Below are positions 25,377 through 33,561 of a DNA stretch of 64,000 bases, piece after piece. How positions within the stretch are numbered: the stretch's first letter is position 1; each line of letters starts with the position of its first letter. The position numbers and the translations under genes were made by a program. Source of the stretch: an uncultured Eubacteriales bacterium (GTDB taxonomy: Bacteria; Bacillota; Clostridia; Christensenellales; Aristaeellaceae); assembly GCA_902793325.1 (NCBI GenBank), contig CADBCY010000005.1, forward strand, positions 1-64,000. The letters run 5' to 3'. The notes beneath the pieces were generated by a model that saw only the letters and a list, made by a program, of their open reading frames with translations, was not told the origin of the DNA and did not search any database.

Positions 25377-27323
25377 ATGGAACGCAAGTATCCGAACCTT
25401 TGCAAGCCCATCACGCTGGGCCGCGTCACCTTCCGCAACCGCATGTTCTCCACGCCCATGGGCGGCACGGACATCGCCAACGACGGCTGCATCGGCCCGA
25501 AGTCCACGGCGTTCTACGAGCTGCGCGCGAAGGGCGGCGCGGCGTCGGTCACCGTCAGCGAGTGCATGGTGCACCCCGCCACCGACGGCAGCCACGCCTA
25601 CCACCTGGACGAGAGCATCCTGAACTCGCTGGCCTGCGCCACCTACACCGCGGACGCCATCCGCCGCCACGGCGCGATGCCCTGCCTGGAGCTCTCCCAC
25701 TCCGGCATGTACGCGGGCACCTACATGACCGACAAGACCAAGCAGAAGGGGCTCAACCAGTGGAGCGCCTCCGCGTGCACCCGCGCCGACGGCGTGGAGG
25801 TCCGGGCGCTCACCAAGCCCATGATCGACGACATCGTCGCCGCCTACGGCCACGTGGCGGGGCTCGCCAAGCGCGCGGGCTTCGAACACATCATGATCCA
25901 CGGCGGCCACGGCTGGCTCATCAACCAGTTCCTCTCCCCCATGTTCAACCGCCGCGACGACGAGTACGGCGGGAGCCTCGAGAACCGCTGCCGCTTCGCC
26001 ATCGAGGTGCTGAAGTCCGTGCGCGCCGCCGTCGGCCCCGGCTTCCCGATCGAGTTCCGGCTCTCCGGCTCGGAGTGCGTGCCCGAGGGCTACGACCTGG
26101 ACGAGGGCATCCGCATCGCGCAGCAGCTCGAGCCGTACATCGACCTCCTGCACGTCACGGCGGGCACCTACCAGAAGACCTTCGGCATCACCCACCCCTC
26201 CATGTTCGAGGAGCACGGCAGGAACGTGTACCTGGCCGCGGAGATCAAGAAGCACGTGAAGGTACCGGTGGCCACGCTGGGCGGCCTGAACGACCCCGCG
26301 CAGATGGAGGAGATCATCGCCAGCGGCAAGGCCGACGTGGTGTACATGGGCCGCGCGCTGCTGGCCGACCCGTTCCTGCCGCGCAAGGTCGCCGAGAACC
26401 GGGACGATGAGATCGTGCGCTGCCTGCGGTGCTTCACCTGCATGGCCGAGCGCGCCGCCACCGCCACCCGGCGCTGCGCGGTAAACCCGCTGATCGGCCG
26501 CGAGATGGAGGGCGACGAGATCCTGCCCGCGCCGGTGAAGAAAAAGGTGCTCGTGGCGGGCGGCGGCCCCGGCGGCCTGTACGCGGCCTGGACCGCGGCG
26601 CGGCGCGGCCACAGGGTCGTGCTGTGCGAGAAGGAGGGCGAGGTCGGCGGCATCCTCAAGGGCGAAGCCGCGCTGCCCTTCAAGCGCGAGATGTTCGAGC
26701 TGGCCGGCACCTATCGGCTGCTGGCGGAGAAGGCGGGCGTGGAGATCCGCCTGAACACGGAGGTCACGCCGGAATACGCGGCGAAGGAAGCGCCGGACGC
26801 GCTGATCATCGCCGTGGGCTCCGCGCCGCTGGTGCCGCCGATCCCGGGGCTGGACGGGGAGAACGTCATCATCGTCAACGACTACTACAGGCATGCCGAC
26901 GAGGTCGCCGACGACGTGGCGGTGTTCGGCGGCGGGCTCGCGGGCTGCGAGATCGCGCTGCACCTGGGCCGCCTGGGCAAGCGCGTGCACATCGTGGAGA
27001 TGCGCGACCGCCTCGCCCCCGACGCCAACGTGCGCCATCGCCCGCTGCTGCTGAAGGAGCTGGACAAGTGCGTCACCGTGCACACCTCCTGCAAGGGCAA
27101 GGCGGTGCGGCCGGACGGCATACTGTGCGAGGACGCGGAGGGCCGCGAGGTGCTCATCCCCGGCGCGACGGTGATCTGCGCGCTCGGCCAGCGCTCCCGG
27201 ACGGATGCGGTCGACGCCCTGCTGGACAGCGCGCCGTTCGTGCGCGTGATCGGCGACGCCTCCCGGGTCTCCACCATCACCAACGCGGTGTACTGGGGCT
27301 ACCACGCGGCGCTGGATATCTGA
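25377..27323 (+). CDS. Old-yellow-enzyme-type enoate reductase / NADH:flavin oxidoreductase with Fe-S and FAD domains
   Basis: This 648-residue enzyme has an FMN-binding TIM barrel (1-~340; HGGHGWLINQFLSPMFNRR is the active-site signature), a 4Fe-4S site C349-x2-C352-x2-C355-x11-C367, and a C-terminal FAD/NAD(P) reductase part with dinucleotide fold VLVAGGGPGGLYAAW and a second one VAVFGGGLAGCEIAL. This is the architecture of 2-enoate reductase, 2,4-dienoyl-CoA reductase and BaiCD/BaiH. It reduces alpha,beta-unsaturated carbonyls; the true substrate is unknown. Start 25377 is preferred over ATG 25371 because GAGGGG is at proper spacing. Confidence 0.9.
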   Translation: MERKYPNLCKPITLGRVTFRNRMFSTPMGGTDIANDGCIGPKSTAFYELRAKGGAASVTVSECMVHPATDGSHAYHLDESILNSLACATYTADAIRRHGAMPCLELSHSGMYAGTYMTDKTKQKGLNQWSASACTRADGVEVRALTKPMIDDIVAAYGHVAGLAKRAGFEHIMIHGGHGWLINQFLSPMFNRRDDEYGGSLENRCRFAIEVLKSVRAAVGPGFPIEFRLSGSECVPEGYDLDEGIRIAQQLEPYIDLLHVTAGTYQKTFGITHPSMFEEHGRNVYLAAEIKKHVKVPVATLGGLNDPAQMEEIIASGKADVVYMGRALLADPFLPRKVAENRDDEIVRCLRCFTCMAERAATATRRCAVNPLIGREMEGDEILPAPVKKKVLVAGGGPGGLYAAWTAARRGHRVVLCEKEGEVGGILKGEAALPFKREMFELAGTYRLLAEKAGVEIRLNTEVTPEYAAKEAPDALIIAVGSAPLVPPIPGLDGENVIIVNDYYRHADEVADDVAVFGGGLAGCEIALHLGRLGKRVHIVEMRDRLAPDANVRHRPLLLKELDKCVTVHTSCKGKAVRPDGILCEDAEGREVLIPGATVICALGQRSRTDAVDALLDSAPFVRVIGDASRVSTITNAVYWGYHAALDI

Positions 27324-27332
27324 TCCAAAACG

Positions 27333-27375
27333 CGCAGGGGGCACAGGGACCGACGGCCCCTGTGCCCCCTGCGCA
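27333..27375 (+). terminator. Strong hairpin terminator after the enoate reductase
   Basis: A 17-base perfect stem: gcgcagggggcacaggg (27333-27349) with its reverse complement ending at 27375, loop of nine bases, followed by ATCTTAT. Confidence 0.75.
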
Positions 27376-27425
27376 TCTTATACGAAACCCGATCCAAAAT
27401 CGAACCGGTGCGGAGGCCGGCAGGC

Positions 27426-27953
27426 ATGGACTACATACTGCGCTACGATTCGCCCCTGGGGGGCATACTGCTCGCCAGCGACGGCGAGGCGCTGACCGGG
27501 CTGTGGTTCGACGGGCAGCGGTACTTCGCCGCGGGGCTGGCGCCGGCGCACGCGGAGCGGTCCCTGCCCGTATTGGACGAGGCCCGGCGGTGGCTGGACC
27601 TCTACTTCTCCGGCCGCGACCCCGGCTTCACGCCGCCCCTCTCCCCGCGCGGCACGGCCTTCCGGCGCGCCGTGTGGGACGCCCTGCGGACCATCCCCTA
27701 CGGCGACACGCGAACCTACGGGGCGCTGGCCCGGCAGGTCGGCGGGCGGACAGGCGGCGCGCGCGCCGTGGGCGCCGCGGTGGGCCGCAACCCCATTTCG
27801 CTGATCGTCCCCTGCCACCGCGTCATCGGCGCGGACGGCGGGCTGACCGGCTACGCGGGCGGGCTCTGGCGAAAGGCCCGTCTGCTGGAGATGGAGGCGG
27901 AGGGCCGCGGCGTTTCAGAAAGGCGCTTCGGGCCGCCCGGAAGCGCGACCTAG
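27426..27953 (+). CDS. ogt: Methylated-DNA-protein-cysteine methyltransferase
   Basis: This 175-residue protein repairs O6-alkylguanine by transferring the alkyl group to its own cysteine. The active site IVPCHRVIG has C130 and its His/Arg partners; upstream is the DNA-binding helix-turn-helix [19 protein letters not shown] and the N-terminal ribonuclease-like domain. The start is at ATG 27426, nine bases after GGAGG. The stop codon overlaps that of the convergent GNAT gene by two bases. Confidence 0.95.
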   Translation: MDYILRYDSPLGGILLASDGEALTGLWFDGQRYFAAGLAPAHAERSLPVLDEARRWLDLYFSGRDPGFTPPLSPRGTAFRRAVWDALRTIPYGDTRTYGALARQVGGRTGGARAVGAAVGRNPISLIVPCHRVIGADGGLTGYAGGLWRKARLLEMEAEGRGVSERRFGPPGSAT

Positions 27954-28534
27954 AAGATCCGAACCTTGCTGTCAAAGACCTCCTTCGCCAGCATGGCGCG
28001 GTACACGGCGGCGTACACGCGGCGCGTCTCCGCCGGGTCGGGCATGGCCCCGACCGGCAGCGCCAGCACGCGGAACGCCACCCCGTACACCTCCGCCGTC
28101 ACGCCGGTGTCTCGCAGGCCGTTTGACAGGTAGAACCGCAGCCTGCGCTCGCAGACGGCCCGCTCCGCCGGCGTCGGCGCGAAGTCGGGGTCGTCCACCT
28201 CCAGCAGCACGCAGGCCATGTCCCGGAGCGGGCCAGCCATCAGCGCCTTGAGGAAGCGCCCGCCCACGCCCTGCCCGCGCAGGTCCGCGCGCACGGCGTA
28301 GTAGTCGAACAGCGACACCATGCCCCCGGGCTCGTCCACCTGCGCGAAGAACGCATAGGCCAGCAGCTCCCCGCCCGCCGTCGCCCCGTAGCAGACGTAT
28401 TCGCCCCGCGCCAGCGCGCGCTCGATGACGCCCAGCGGCTTGATCTCGTCCGGCGGGAAGTCCGCGCTCATGCGCCGGGCGTAGATCTCGCGGATGCAGG
28501 GCAGGGTCAGGGTTTCGATTTCAAAGGATCGCAT
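27950..28534 (-). CDS. GNAT-family N-acetyltransferase
   Basis: This 194-residue protein has the GNAT core: a beta-4 strand [29 protein letters not shown], which includes the acetyl-CoA pyrophosphate-binding R/Q-x-x-G-x-G/A (RGQGVG, about 107-112), and C-terminal strands [11 protein letters not shown]. The acceptor substrate is unknown. ATG 28534 follows GAGGA. It ends inside the ogt stop (TAG overlap at 27950-27953), so there is no room for a terminator between the two genes. Confidence 0.82.
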   Translation of the reverse strand: MRSFEIETLTLPCIREIYARRMSADFPPDEIKPLGVIERALARGEYVCYGATAGGELLAYAFFAQVDEPGGMVSLFDYYAVRADLRGQGVGGRFLKALMAGPLRDMACVLLEVDDPDFAPTPAERAVCERRLRFYLSNGLRDTGVTAEVYGVAFRVLALPVGAMPDPAETRRVYAAVYRAMLAKEVFDSKVRIF

Positions 28535-28591
28535 GCGGGTTCCTCGCTTTCCGGGGATGGCGCGGGTTGCGCTCCGCTTTAACACCATCCC

Positions 28592-28644
28592 CACGGATAC
28601 AGGGGCGGCTTGTTGACCGCTGTTTCCATGGATACAGGGGCGGC
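28592..28644. repeat. Two direct repeats of an 18-base unit, 35 bases apart
   Basis: cacggatacaggggcggc (28592-28609) and catggatacaggggcggc (28627-28644) differ at one base. The second copy is also the left arm of the terminator hairpin at 28634-28664; the first can pair with the same right arm, so two alternative structures are possible. Confidence 0.7.
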
Positions 28645-28664
28645 CAGTTAAAGGCCGCCCCTGT
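28634..28664. terminator. Terminator hairpin between the GNAT and phosphoglucomutase genes
   Basis: acaggggcggcc (28634-28645) pairs with ggccgcccctgt (28653-28664), a perfect 12-bp stem with a seven-base loop. It lies just past the phosphoglucomutase stop (28690) on the minus strand. Confidence 0.65.
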
Positions 28665-28689
28665 TTACGCTTATTTGGTAGGCTGTCGA

Positions 28690-30414
28690 TTACAGGCTCT
28701 CCAGCAGCTTGACGGCGGCGTCGGCGTAGGCGTTGAGCAGCTCCTTCGTCTTTGCGTCGCTGTCGGAGACGGCGTTCACGTACAGCTTGATCTTCGGCTC
28801 GGTGCCGGAGGGGCGCACGCACACCCACGCCTTGTTCTCGAGCTCGAAGTACATCACGTTGCTCTTGGGCAGGGTCAGCGTCTCGGTCTGGCCGTCGCAG
28901 GTCGTGCGCACGCTGGTCTGGTAATCGCGCACCGCCACGACCTTCTCGCCGGCGAAGTCCACGGGCGGGTTCTCGCGCAGGGCGGCCATGGTGTGCTTCA
29001 TCTTCTCCAGGCCGTCCTTGCCCGGCAGCACGAACGAGGCCACCTTGTCGCCGTAGTAGCCGTACTTCTCGTACAGCATGTCGATGGCGTCGGCCAGGGT
29101 CTTGTTGTACATCTTCTTGTACCAGCTCGCGGCCTCGGCGATCAGCATGCAGGCGTTCACGCCGTCCTTGTCGCGCACGTCGGTGCCGGACAGGAAGCCG
29201 TAGCTCTCCTCGAAGCCGAACATGAAGGTGTTGCAGCCGGTGGTCTCAAAGATGTGGATCTGCTCGCCGATGTACTTGAAGCCGGTCAGCACCTTGATGA
29301 GCTTGCAGCCGTAGTCCTCGGCGATGGCGCGGGCCATCTCGGTGGACACGATGGTGGTGACCGCCGCGGCGTTCGCGGGCAGCTCGCCGCGCTCCTTCTT
29401 CTGGGAGAGGATGTAGTGCAGCAGGATGCAGCCGATCTGGTTGCCGTTCAAAAGCCTCAGCCCGTCGTCGGTCATGCAGGCGATGCCCACGCGGTCGCAG
29501 TCGGGGTCGGTGCCCACGCACAGGTCGGCGCCCAGCTCCTTTTGCATCTTGAGCGCCAGCGTGAAAGCCGCGGGGTCCTCGGGGTTCGGCACCTTCACGG
29601 TGGGGAAGTCGCCGTCGGGCAGCTCCTGCTCCTTGACGACGTACACGTTCTCCATGCCGATCTCCCTGAAGATGCGGCGCACGGGGAGGTTGCCGGAGCC
29701 GTGCAGGGGCGTGTAGACGATCTTGAGGGTCTTGCCCATCTCCTGCGCGAGCTCGGGGTTGACGGACAGCTTTTTGATGGCGGCGATGTAGGCGTCGTCC
29801 ACGTCCTTGCCGATGTAGGTCAGCAGGCCCTTCGCGATGGCCTCCTGCTCGTCCATGGGCAGGGACTCGGCGTCGGTGGTGTCGGGCAGGCGGTCGGTGA
29901 TGCCCTTGACGGACTCGGGCGGCATCTGGCCGCCGTCAGACCAGTAGACCTTGTAGCCGTTGTACTGCTTGGGGTTGTGGCTGGCGGTGATGACCACGCC
30001 GCCGATGCAGTTCAGGTGGCGGACGGTGAAGGACAGCACCGGCACGGGCCGCAGGCTCTCATACAGGAACGCCTTCACGCCGGAATTGGCCAGCACCAGC
30101 GCGGTCTCCCTGGCGAACTCGGCGCTCTTGTGGCGGGAGTCATAGGCGATGGCCACGCCGCGCTGCGCGCCGTCGGGCGTGGTGAGGATGTACTTCGCCA
30201 GCGCCCGGGTCGCCCGGCGCACGTTGTACTTGTTCAGCCGGTTGGTGCCCGCGCCCAGCACGCCGCGCATGCCGGCGGTGCCGAACTCCAGCTCGCGGTA
30301 GAAGCGATCCTCGATCTCCTTGGGGTCGTCCTTGATGGCCATGAGGTCCGCGACCGTCTCCGGGTCGTCGGCATAGTCCCTCAGCCACTGTTCATAGAGC
30401 TTCATGGGTTCCAT
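28690..30414 (-). CDS. pgcA: Phosphoglucomutase / phosphomannomutase
   Basis: This 574-residue alpha-D-phosphohexomutase interconverts glucose-1- and glucose-6-phosphate. It has all four family sites: phosphoserine S145 in GGVVITASHNP, metal loop GTDPDCDRVG, sugar-binding GFEESYGF and phosphate-binding RPSGTEPKIK. Size matches Bacillus PgcA-type enzymes rather than the shorter GlmM (about 450). The start at 30414 is nine bases after GGAGG. The DUF1858 gene lies 67 bases upstream on the same strand and probably shares its transcript. The product would supply UDP-glucose for glycolipids and wall polymers. Confidence 0.93.
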   Translation of the reverse strand: MEPMKLYEQWLRDYADDPETVADLMAIKDDPKEIEDRFYRELEFGTAGMRGVLGAGTNRLNKYNVRRATRALAKYILTTPDGAQRGVAIAYDSRHKSAEFARETALVLANSGVKAFLYESLRPVPVLSFTVRHLNCIGGVVITASHNPKQYNGYKVYWSDGGQMPPESVKGITDRLPDTTDAESLPMDEQEAIAKGLLTYIGKDVDDAYIAAIKKLSVNPELAQEMGKTLKIVYTPLHGSGNLPVRRIFREIGMENVYVVKEQELPDGDFPTVKVPNPEDPAAFTLALKMQKELGADLCVGTDPDCDRVGIACMTDDGLRLLNGNQIGCILLHYILSQKKERGELPANAAAVTTIVSTEMARAIAEDYGCKLIKVLTGFKYIGEQIHIFETTGCNTFMFGFEESYGFLSGTDVRDKDGVNACMLIAEAASWYKKMYNKTLADAIDMLYEKYGYYGDKVASFVLPGKDGLEKMKHTMAALRENPPVDFAGEKVVAVRDYQTSVRTTCDGQTETLTLPKSNVMYFELENKAWVCVRPSGTEPKIKLYVNAVSDSDAKTKELLNAYADAAVKLLESL

Positions 30415-30481
30415 AGATACCAGCCTCCTGTGTGTACTCGTATTGGGTGCGGTTTCGGGTTCGTCGGTTCGGCCTGGCCGC

Positions 30482-30682
30482 TTACTTCCTGGATTCCAGG
30501 TACTCGTTCAGTTCCTTGACCATCTTGTCCGCGTCGGCGCCGTGGACGGCGCAGGCCATTTCCAGCGACTCCATCTGGGAGGCCGGACAGCCCAGGCAGT
30601 GCATGCCGTACTGCATCATGATGGCCGCGGCGCCGCGGTCGATGCCCAGCACTTCGCCAATGGTCATTTGCTTGTTGATCAC
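30482..30682 (-). CDS. DUF1858-family small redox-disulfide protein
   Basis: This 66-residue protein (MINKQMTIGEVLGIDRGAAA...) has the central HCLGCPAS motif, a CxxC pair typical of the DUF1858 family that is often found next to hybrid-cluster or Fe-S proteins. It has no signal peptide. Start is GTG 30682, six bases after GGAGG. A role in disulfide or metal handling is inferred from the family; its link with phosphoglucomutase is not obvious. Confidence 0.82.
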   Translation of the reverse strand: MINKQMTIGEVLGIDRGAAAIMMQYGMHCLGCPASQMESLEMACAVHGADADKMVKELNEYLESRK

Positions 30683-30723
30683 GGGAACACCTCCATTGCG
30701 TCGTTTGAAATCCCATCAATTAC

Positions 30724-30752
30724 AGTGTACAACAAACGGCGCAAGAATGCAA
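30724..30752 (-). promoter_or_regulatory. Promoter of the DUF1858-pgcA unit
   Basis: Minus strand: TTGCAT (30752-30747), 17 bases, TACACT (30729-30724). Confidence 0.55.
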
Positions 30753-30816
30753 GGCGGATTTTCGCCGGGCATTGGCATTTCCCCGCGATTTCTAATCTTT
30801 CTCTAATCTTCTTTTC

Positions 30817-30844
30817 TTGCCATTTCATGTTCGGGCGGTATAAT
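30817..30844 (+). promoter_or_regulatory. Promoter of the DUF4342 gene
   Basis: TTGCCA (30817-30822), 16 bases, TATAAT (30839-30844), within a notably T-rich stretch. Confidence 0.7.
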
Positions 30845-30890
30845 GACCCCGTCAACAGGAAAACGACGGGTTCGCAAGGAGGTTTGCACC

Positions 30891-31400
30891 ATGACGAATT
30901 ACGAAATGACCGAGAAGCTGAGCGAGAAGATGCACGTGAGTATGGAAGAGGCCAAGGCGGCCCTGGAGGCGTGCGACTGGGATATGCTGGACGCGGCGCT
31001 GATGCTGGAAAAGGAGCACGGCGGCGAAAAGGAAGCCTACTCCACGAAGCAGGCGGAGGCCGGGGAAGCGCAGGCGGAGGGCCGGCACGAGCGGGGCTAT
31101 ATCGTCCGCAACATCGGCCGCGTGATCCGCAAGATCGTGCTGTGCGGCAACCGCAACCGCTTCGAGGTGCGGCGCAAGGGCCGGGACGAAGTGGTGCTGG
31201 ACCTGCCGGTGACGGCGATGGTGCTGCTGCTGCTGTTCGCGTTCTGGGTGTGCGTGCCGCTGCTGATCATCGGCCTGTTCGCCGGCTTCCGGTACGCCTT
31301 CAGCGGCGCGGAGCTGGGCAGGGAAAGCATCAACAAGGCCATGGACAAGGCCGCCGCGGCCGCCGACCGCGTGGTGGACGAAATCCGGCACGAGGATTGA
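30891..31400 (+). CDS. DUF4342-family protein with UBA/TS-N-like N-terminal domain
   Basis: This 169-residue protein has an N-terminal three-helix UBA-like domain (TEKLSEKMHVSMEEAKAALEACDWDMLDAALMLEKEHG, as in EF-Ts), a charged linker, an amphipathic beta segment (RFEVRRKGRDEVVLDLPV) and one membrane helix (about 110-137), then a soluble tail. This layout fits the DUF4342 family of unknown function. ATG 30891 follows AAGGAGG. It is directly upstream of a two-component system whose -35 box overlaps its stop codon. Confidence 0.7.
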   Translation: MTNYEMTEKLSEKMHVSMEEAKAALEACDWDMLDAALMLEKEHGGEKEAYSTKQAEAGEAQAEGRHERGYIVRNIGRVIRKIVLCGNRNRFEVRRKGRDEVVLDLPVTAMVLLLLFAFWVCVPLLIIGLFAGFRYAFSGAELGRESINKAMDKAAAAADRVVDEIRHED

Positions 31401-31425
31401 CAGCCGGCCCGTCCTGGGCTATAGT
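31397..31425 (+). promoter_or_regulatory. Promoter of the second two-component system
   Basis: TTGACA (31397-31402), 17 bases, TATAGT (31420-31425). The -35 box overlaps the stop codon (31398-31400) of the DUF4342 gene. Confidence 0.75.
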
Positions 31426-31429
31426 GGAA

Positions 31430-31476
31430 GGGGGACGCGCTTCCGGCATCCCGGCGGGGTTCGGAAGCGCTCCCCC
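31430..31476 (+). other. Stable hairpin at the probable 5' end of the two-component mRNA
   Basis: ggggg(ac)gcgcttccg (31430-31445) pairs with cggaagcgc(t)ccccc (31462-31476). The transcript from the promoter at 31397-31425 would begin at about 31431, so the mRNA starts with this stem, as in 5' stabilisers. Confidence 0.5.
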
Positions 31477-31502
31477 GAAAACGCGCGAGGAGGCGGGCGA
31501 CA

Positions 31503-32183
31503 GTGGCGGAGCGGATACTGATCGTCGAGGACGAGGAGCGAATCGCCCGGTTTGTGGAGCTGGAGCTCAGGCACGAGGGCTACGAGGTGGACAAGGCCGC
31601 GGACGGTCGGACGGGCCTGGAGCGCATGGAATCCGGCGAGTACGACCTGGTGCTGCTGGACATCATGCTGCCGGGGCTCAACGGGCTGGAGGTGCTGCGC
31701 CGCGCGAGGCGCACGGTGGATACCCCGGTCATCATGCTCACGGCCAGGGACACGGTGATGGACAAGGTCACGGGCCTGGACATGGGCGCGGAGGACTACA
31801 TCACCAAGCCCTTTGAGATCGAGGAGCTGCTGGCGCGCATCCGCGTGTGCCTGCGCAAGGTGGAGCGCCGCACGGCCCGCGCGAAGGCGCTGGAGGTGGG
31901 CGATCTGGTGCTCGACCCGGACCGCCACACGGTGAGCTACGACGGCCACCCGGTGGAGCTGACCCACCGGGAGTTCGATCTGTTGAAGATCCTGATGGAA
32001 AACGAGGGCATCGTCATGGCCCGCAGCACGCTGATGGAGCGCGTGTGGGGCTACGACTACATGGGCGAGACGAACATCGTGGACGTCTACGTCCGCTACC
32101 TGCGCGGCAAGCTGGACGACGCATACGGCGTGAAGCTGCTGCACACGGTGCGCGGCGTGGGCTACGTGCTGAGAATCGGTTGA
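31503..32183 (+). CDS. OmpR-family response regulator (second system)
   Basis: This 226-residue regulator has a receiver domain with acidic pocket EDE, phospho-acceptor D53 in LVLLDIMLPG and lysine in EDYITKPFEIEEL, and a C-terminal winged helix (TNIVDVYVRYLRGKLDD). It starts with GTG at 31503, nine bases after GAGGAGG. The kinase begins 12 bases after its stop. Overall it looks like the ArlR/CssR-like group, and it is upstream of cardiolipin synthase, hinting at membrane or envelope stress. Confidence 0.94.
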   Translation: MAERILIVEDEERIARFVELELRHEGYEVDKAADGRTGLERMESGEYDLVLLDIMLPGLNGLEVLRRARRTVDTPVIMLTARDTVMDKVTGLDMGAEDYITKPFEIEELLARIRVCLRKVERRTARAKALEVGDLVLDPDRHTVSYDGHPVELTHREFDLLKILMENEGIVMARSTLMERVWGYDYMGETNIVDVYVRYLRGKLDDAYGVKLLHTVRGVGYVLRIG

Positions 32184-32195
32184 GTAGGTGAGTAT

Positions 32196-33488
32196 ATGAA
32201 CGCGAAGCGCCGGGTAAACTCCATTGCGCGCCGCATCCAGCGCTCCTGGCAGTGGAAAAAGCTGTGGCACACGCTGCTGGTGGACGCCGCCGCGCTACTG
32301 GCCTGCGCCGCGGCCTACCTGTACGTCCGGGAGACGGAAATCACCGGGGCGTTCGCGGGCTGGGACATCGTGCGCGGCCTTACGGGCCGCAGCGGGCTGT
32401 CGGGCCTGGCGTGGCTGCGGACGCTGACCTACACCTTCGCCTGGGAGGGCGTCGTCCACGAGGTGCCGCTGCTGCCCTTCATGCGCCTGGCGTGGCTGTT
32501 CGGGCGCCCGCTGCTGATCGTCGAGGGCGTGCTCTGGCTGCTGGGCTTCTTCGGCGGCGCGCACAGCGCGCGCCGGCTGCTCAAGCCCCTGGACAAGATG
32601 GCGGAGACGGCGCAGCGGCTCACCGACGCCGCAGCGGCCCGCCCGGCCCTGGACGAATCCAAGTTCCACGACCTGGAGCACGCCATCGAGCGCATCGACA
32701 TCGGCGACCGCCTGTCCACCGGCGACAAGGACCTGAAGGGCCTGGAGGACGCCATCAACGCGCTGCTGGCGCGCATGCACGCCGCCTACCGGCAGCAGGC
32801 CCAGTTCGTGTCCGACGCCTCGCACGAGCTGCGCACGCCCATCGCGGTGCTGCAGGGCTACGCGGGCATGCTGGACCGCTGGGGCAAGGACGACCCGCAG
32901 GTGCTGGAGGAGTCCATCGCCGCCATCAAGAGCGAGACGGAGCACATGAAGACGCTGGTGGAGCAGCTGCTGTTCCTGGCCCGCGGCGACAACGGCCGCA
33001 TGCAGCTCGCCCCGGAGCCCATGGACCTGTCCGCCATGATGGCCGAGGCGCTGGAGGAATACCGCATGATCGACCCGGACCACGACTGGCGGCAGGGAGC
33101 CTTCTCCCCTTCTCCGGTGCTGGCCGACCCGGCGCTCATCAAGCAGGCGGCGCGGGTGCTGATCGACAACGCCAAGCGCTACACACCCGAGGGCGGGCCG
33201 ATCCGCCTGAGCTGCGGCAGCGACGGCGAAAACTGCTGGTTCGAGGTGCAGGACGGCGGCATCGGCATCGACGAGGCGGACGTGCCCCACATCTTCGACC
33301 GCTTCTTCCGCGCCGACCGCGCCCGCACGCGGCAGAGCGGCGGCACGGGGCTGGGGCTGTCCATCGCCCGCTGGATCGTGGAGCGCCACGACGGCTGGTT
33401 CGAGGTGACCAGCCGGCCCGGCCTCGGCACCCGCATCCGGGTGCTGCTGCCCCGCGCGGAGGCGGCGGCGCAGGCCGTCGGGGCTTGA
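32196..33488 (+). CDS. Sensor histidine kinase (second system)
   Basis: This 430-residue kinase has two membrane regions (about 25-45 and 105-125) around an extracytoplasmic loop of about 60 residues, a HAMP-like linker (SARRLLKPLDKMAETAQRL), the dimerisation box SDASHELRTPIAVL with H210, N box IDNAKRYTPEGG, G1 DGGIGIDE, F box FDRFFRADRAR and G2 GTGLGLSIARW. A basic N-terminal tail precedes helix 1. It pairs with the regulator 12 bases upstream. Confidence 0.93.
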   Translation: MNAKRRVNSIARRIQRSWQWKKLWHTLLVDAAALLACAAAYLYVRETEITGAFAGWDIVRGLTGRSGLSGLAWLRTLTYTFAWEGVVHEVPLLPFMRLAWLFGRPLLIVEGVLWLLGFFGGAHSARRLLKPLDKMAETAQRLTDAAAARPALDESKFHDLEHAIERIDIGDRLSTGDKDLKGLEDAINALLARMHAAYRQQAQFVSDASHELRTPIAVLQGYAGMLDRWGKDDPQVLEESIAAIKSETEHMKTLVEQLLFLARGDNGRMQLAPEPMDLSAMMAEALEEYRMIDPDHDWRQGAFSPSPVLADPALIKQAARVLIDNAKRYTPEGGPIRLSCGSDGENCWFEVQDGGIGIDEADVPHIFDRFFRADRARTRQSGGTGLGLSIARWIVERHDGWFEVTSRPGLGTRIRVLLPRAEAAAQAVGA

Positions 33489-33513
33489 TTTTTGCGGGTT
33501 CGACGATTATAAT
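33485..33513 (+). promoter_or_regulatory. Promoter of cardiolipin synthase
   Basis: TTGATT (33485-33490), 17 bases, TATAAT (33508-33513). It starts inside the last codons of the kinase gene. Confidence 0.75.
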
Positions 33514-33561
33514 TGGAAACGTTGATTTTCCCCCCCCGATTCCCTCCCGAGGTTGTATTGA

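Noticed and set aside
30482-30682. DUF1858 ORF as a ferredoxin-like Fe-S protein
   Set aside because: Only one CxxC pair is present, so no 4Fe-4S site within the monomer.
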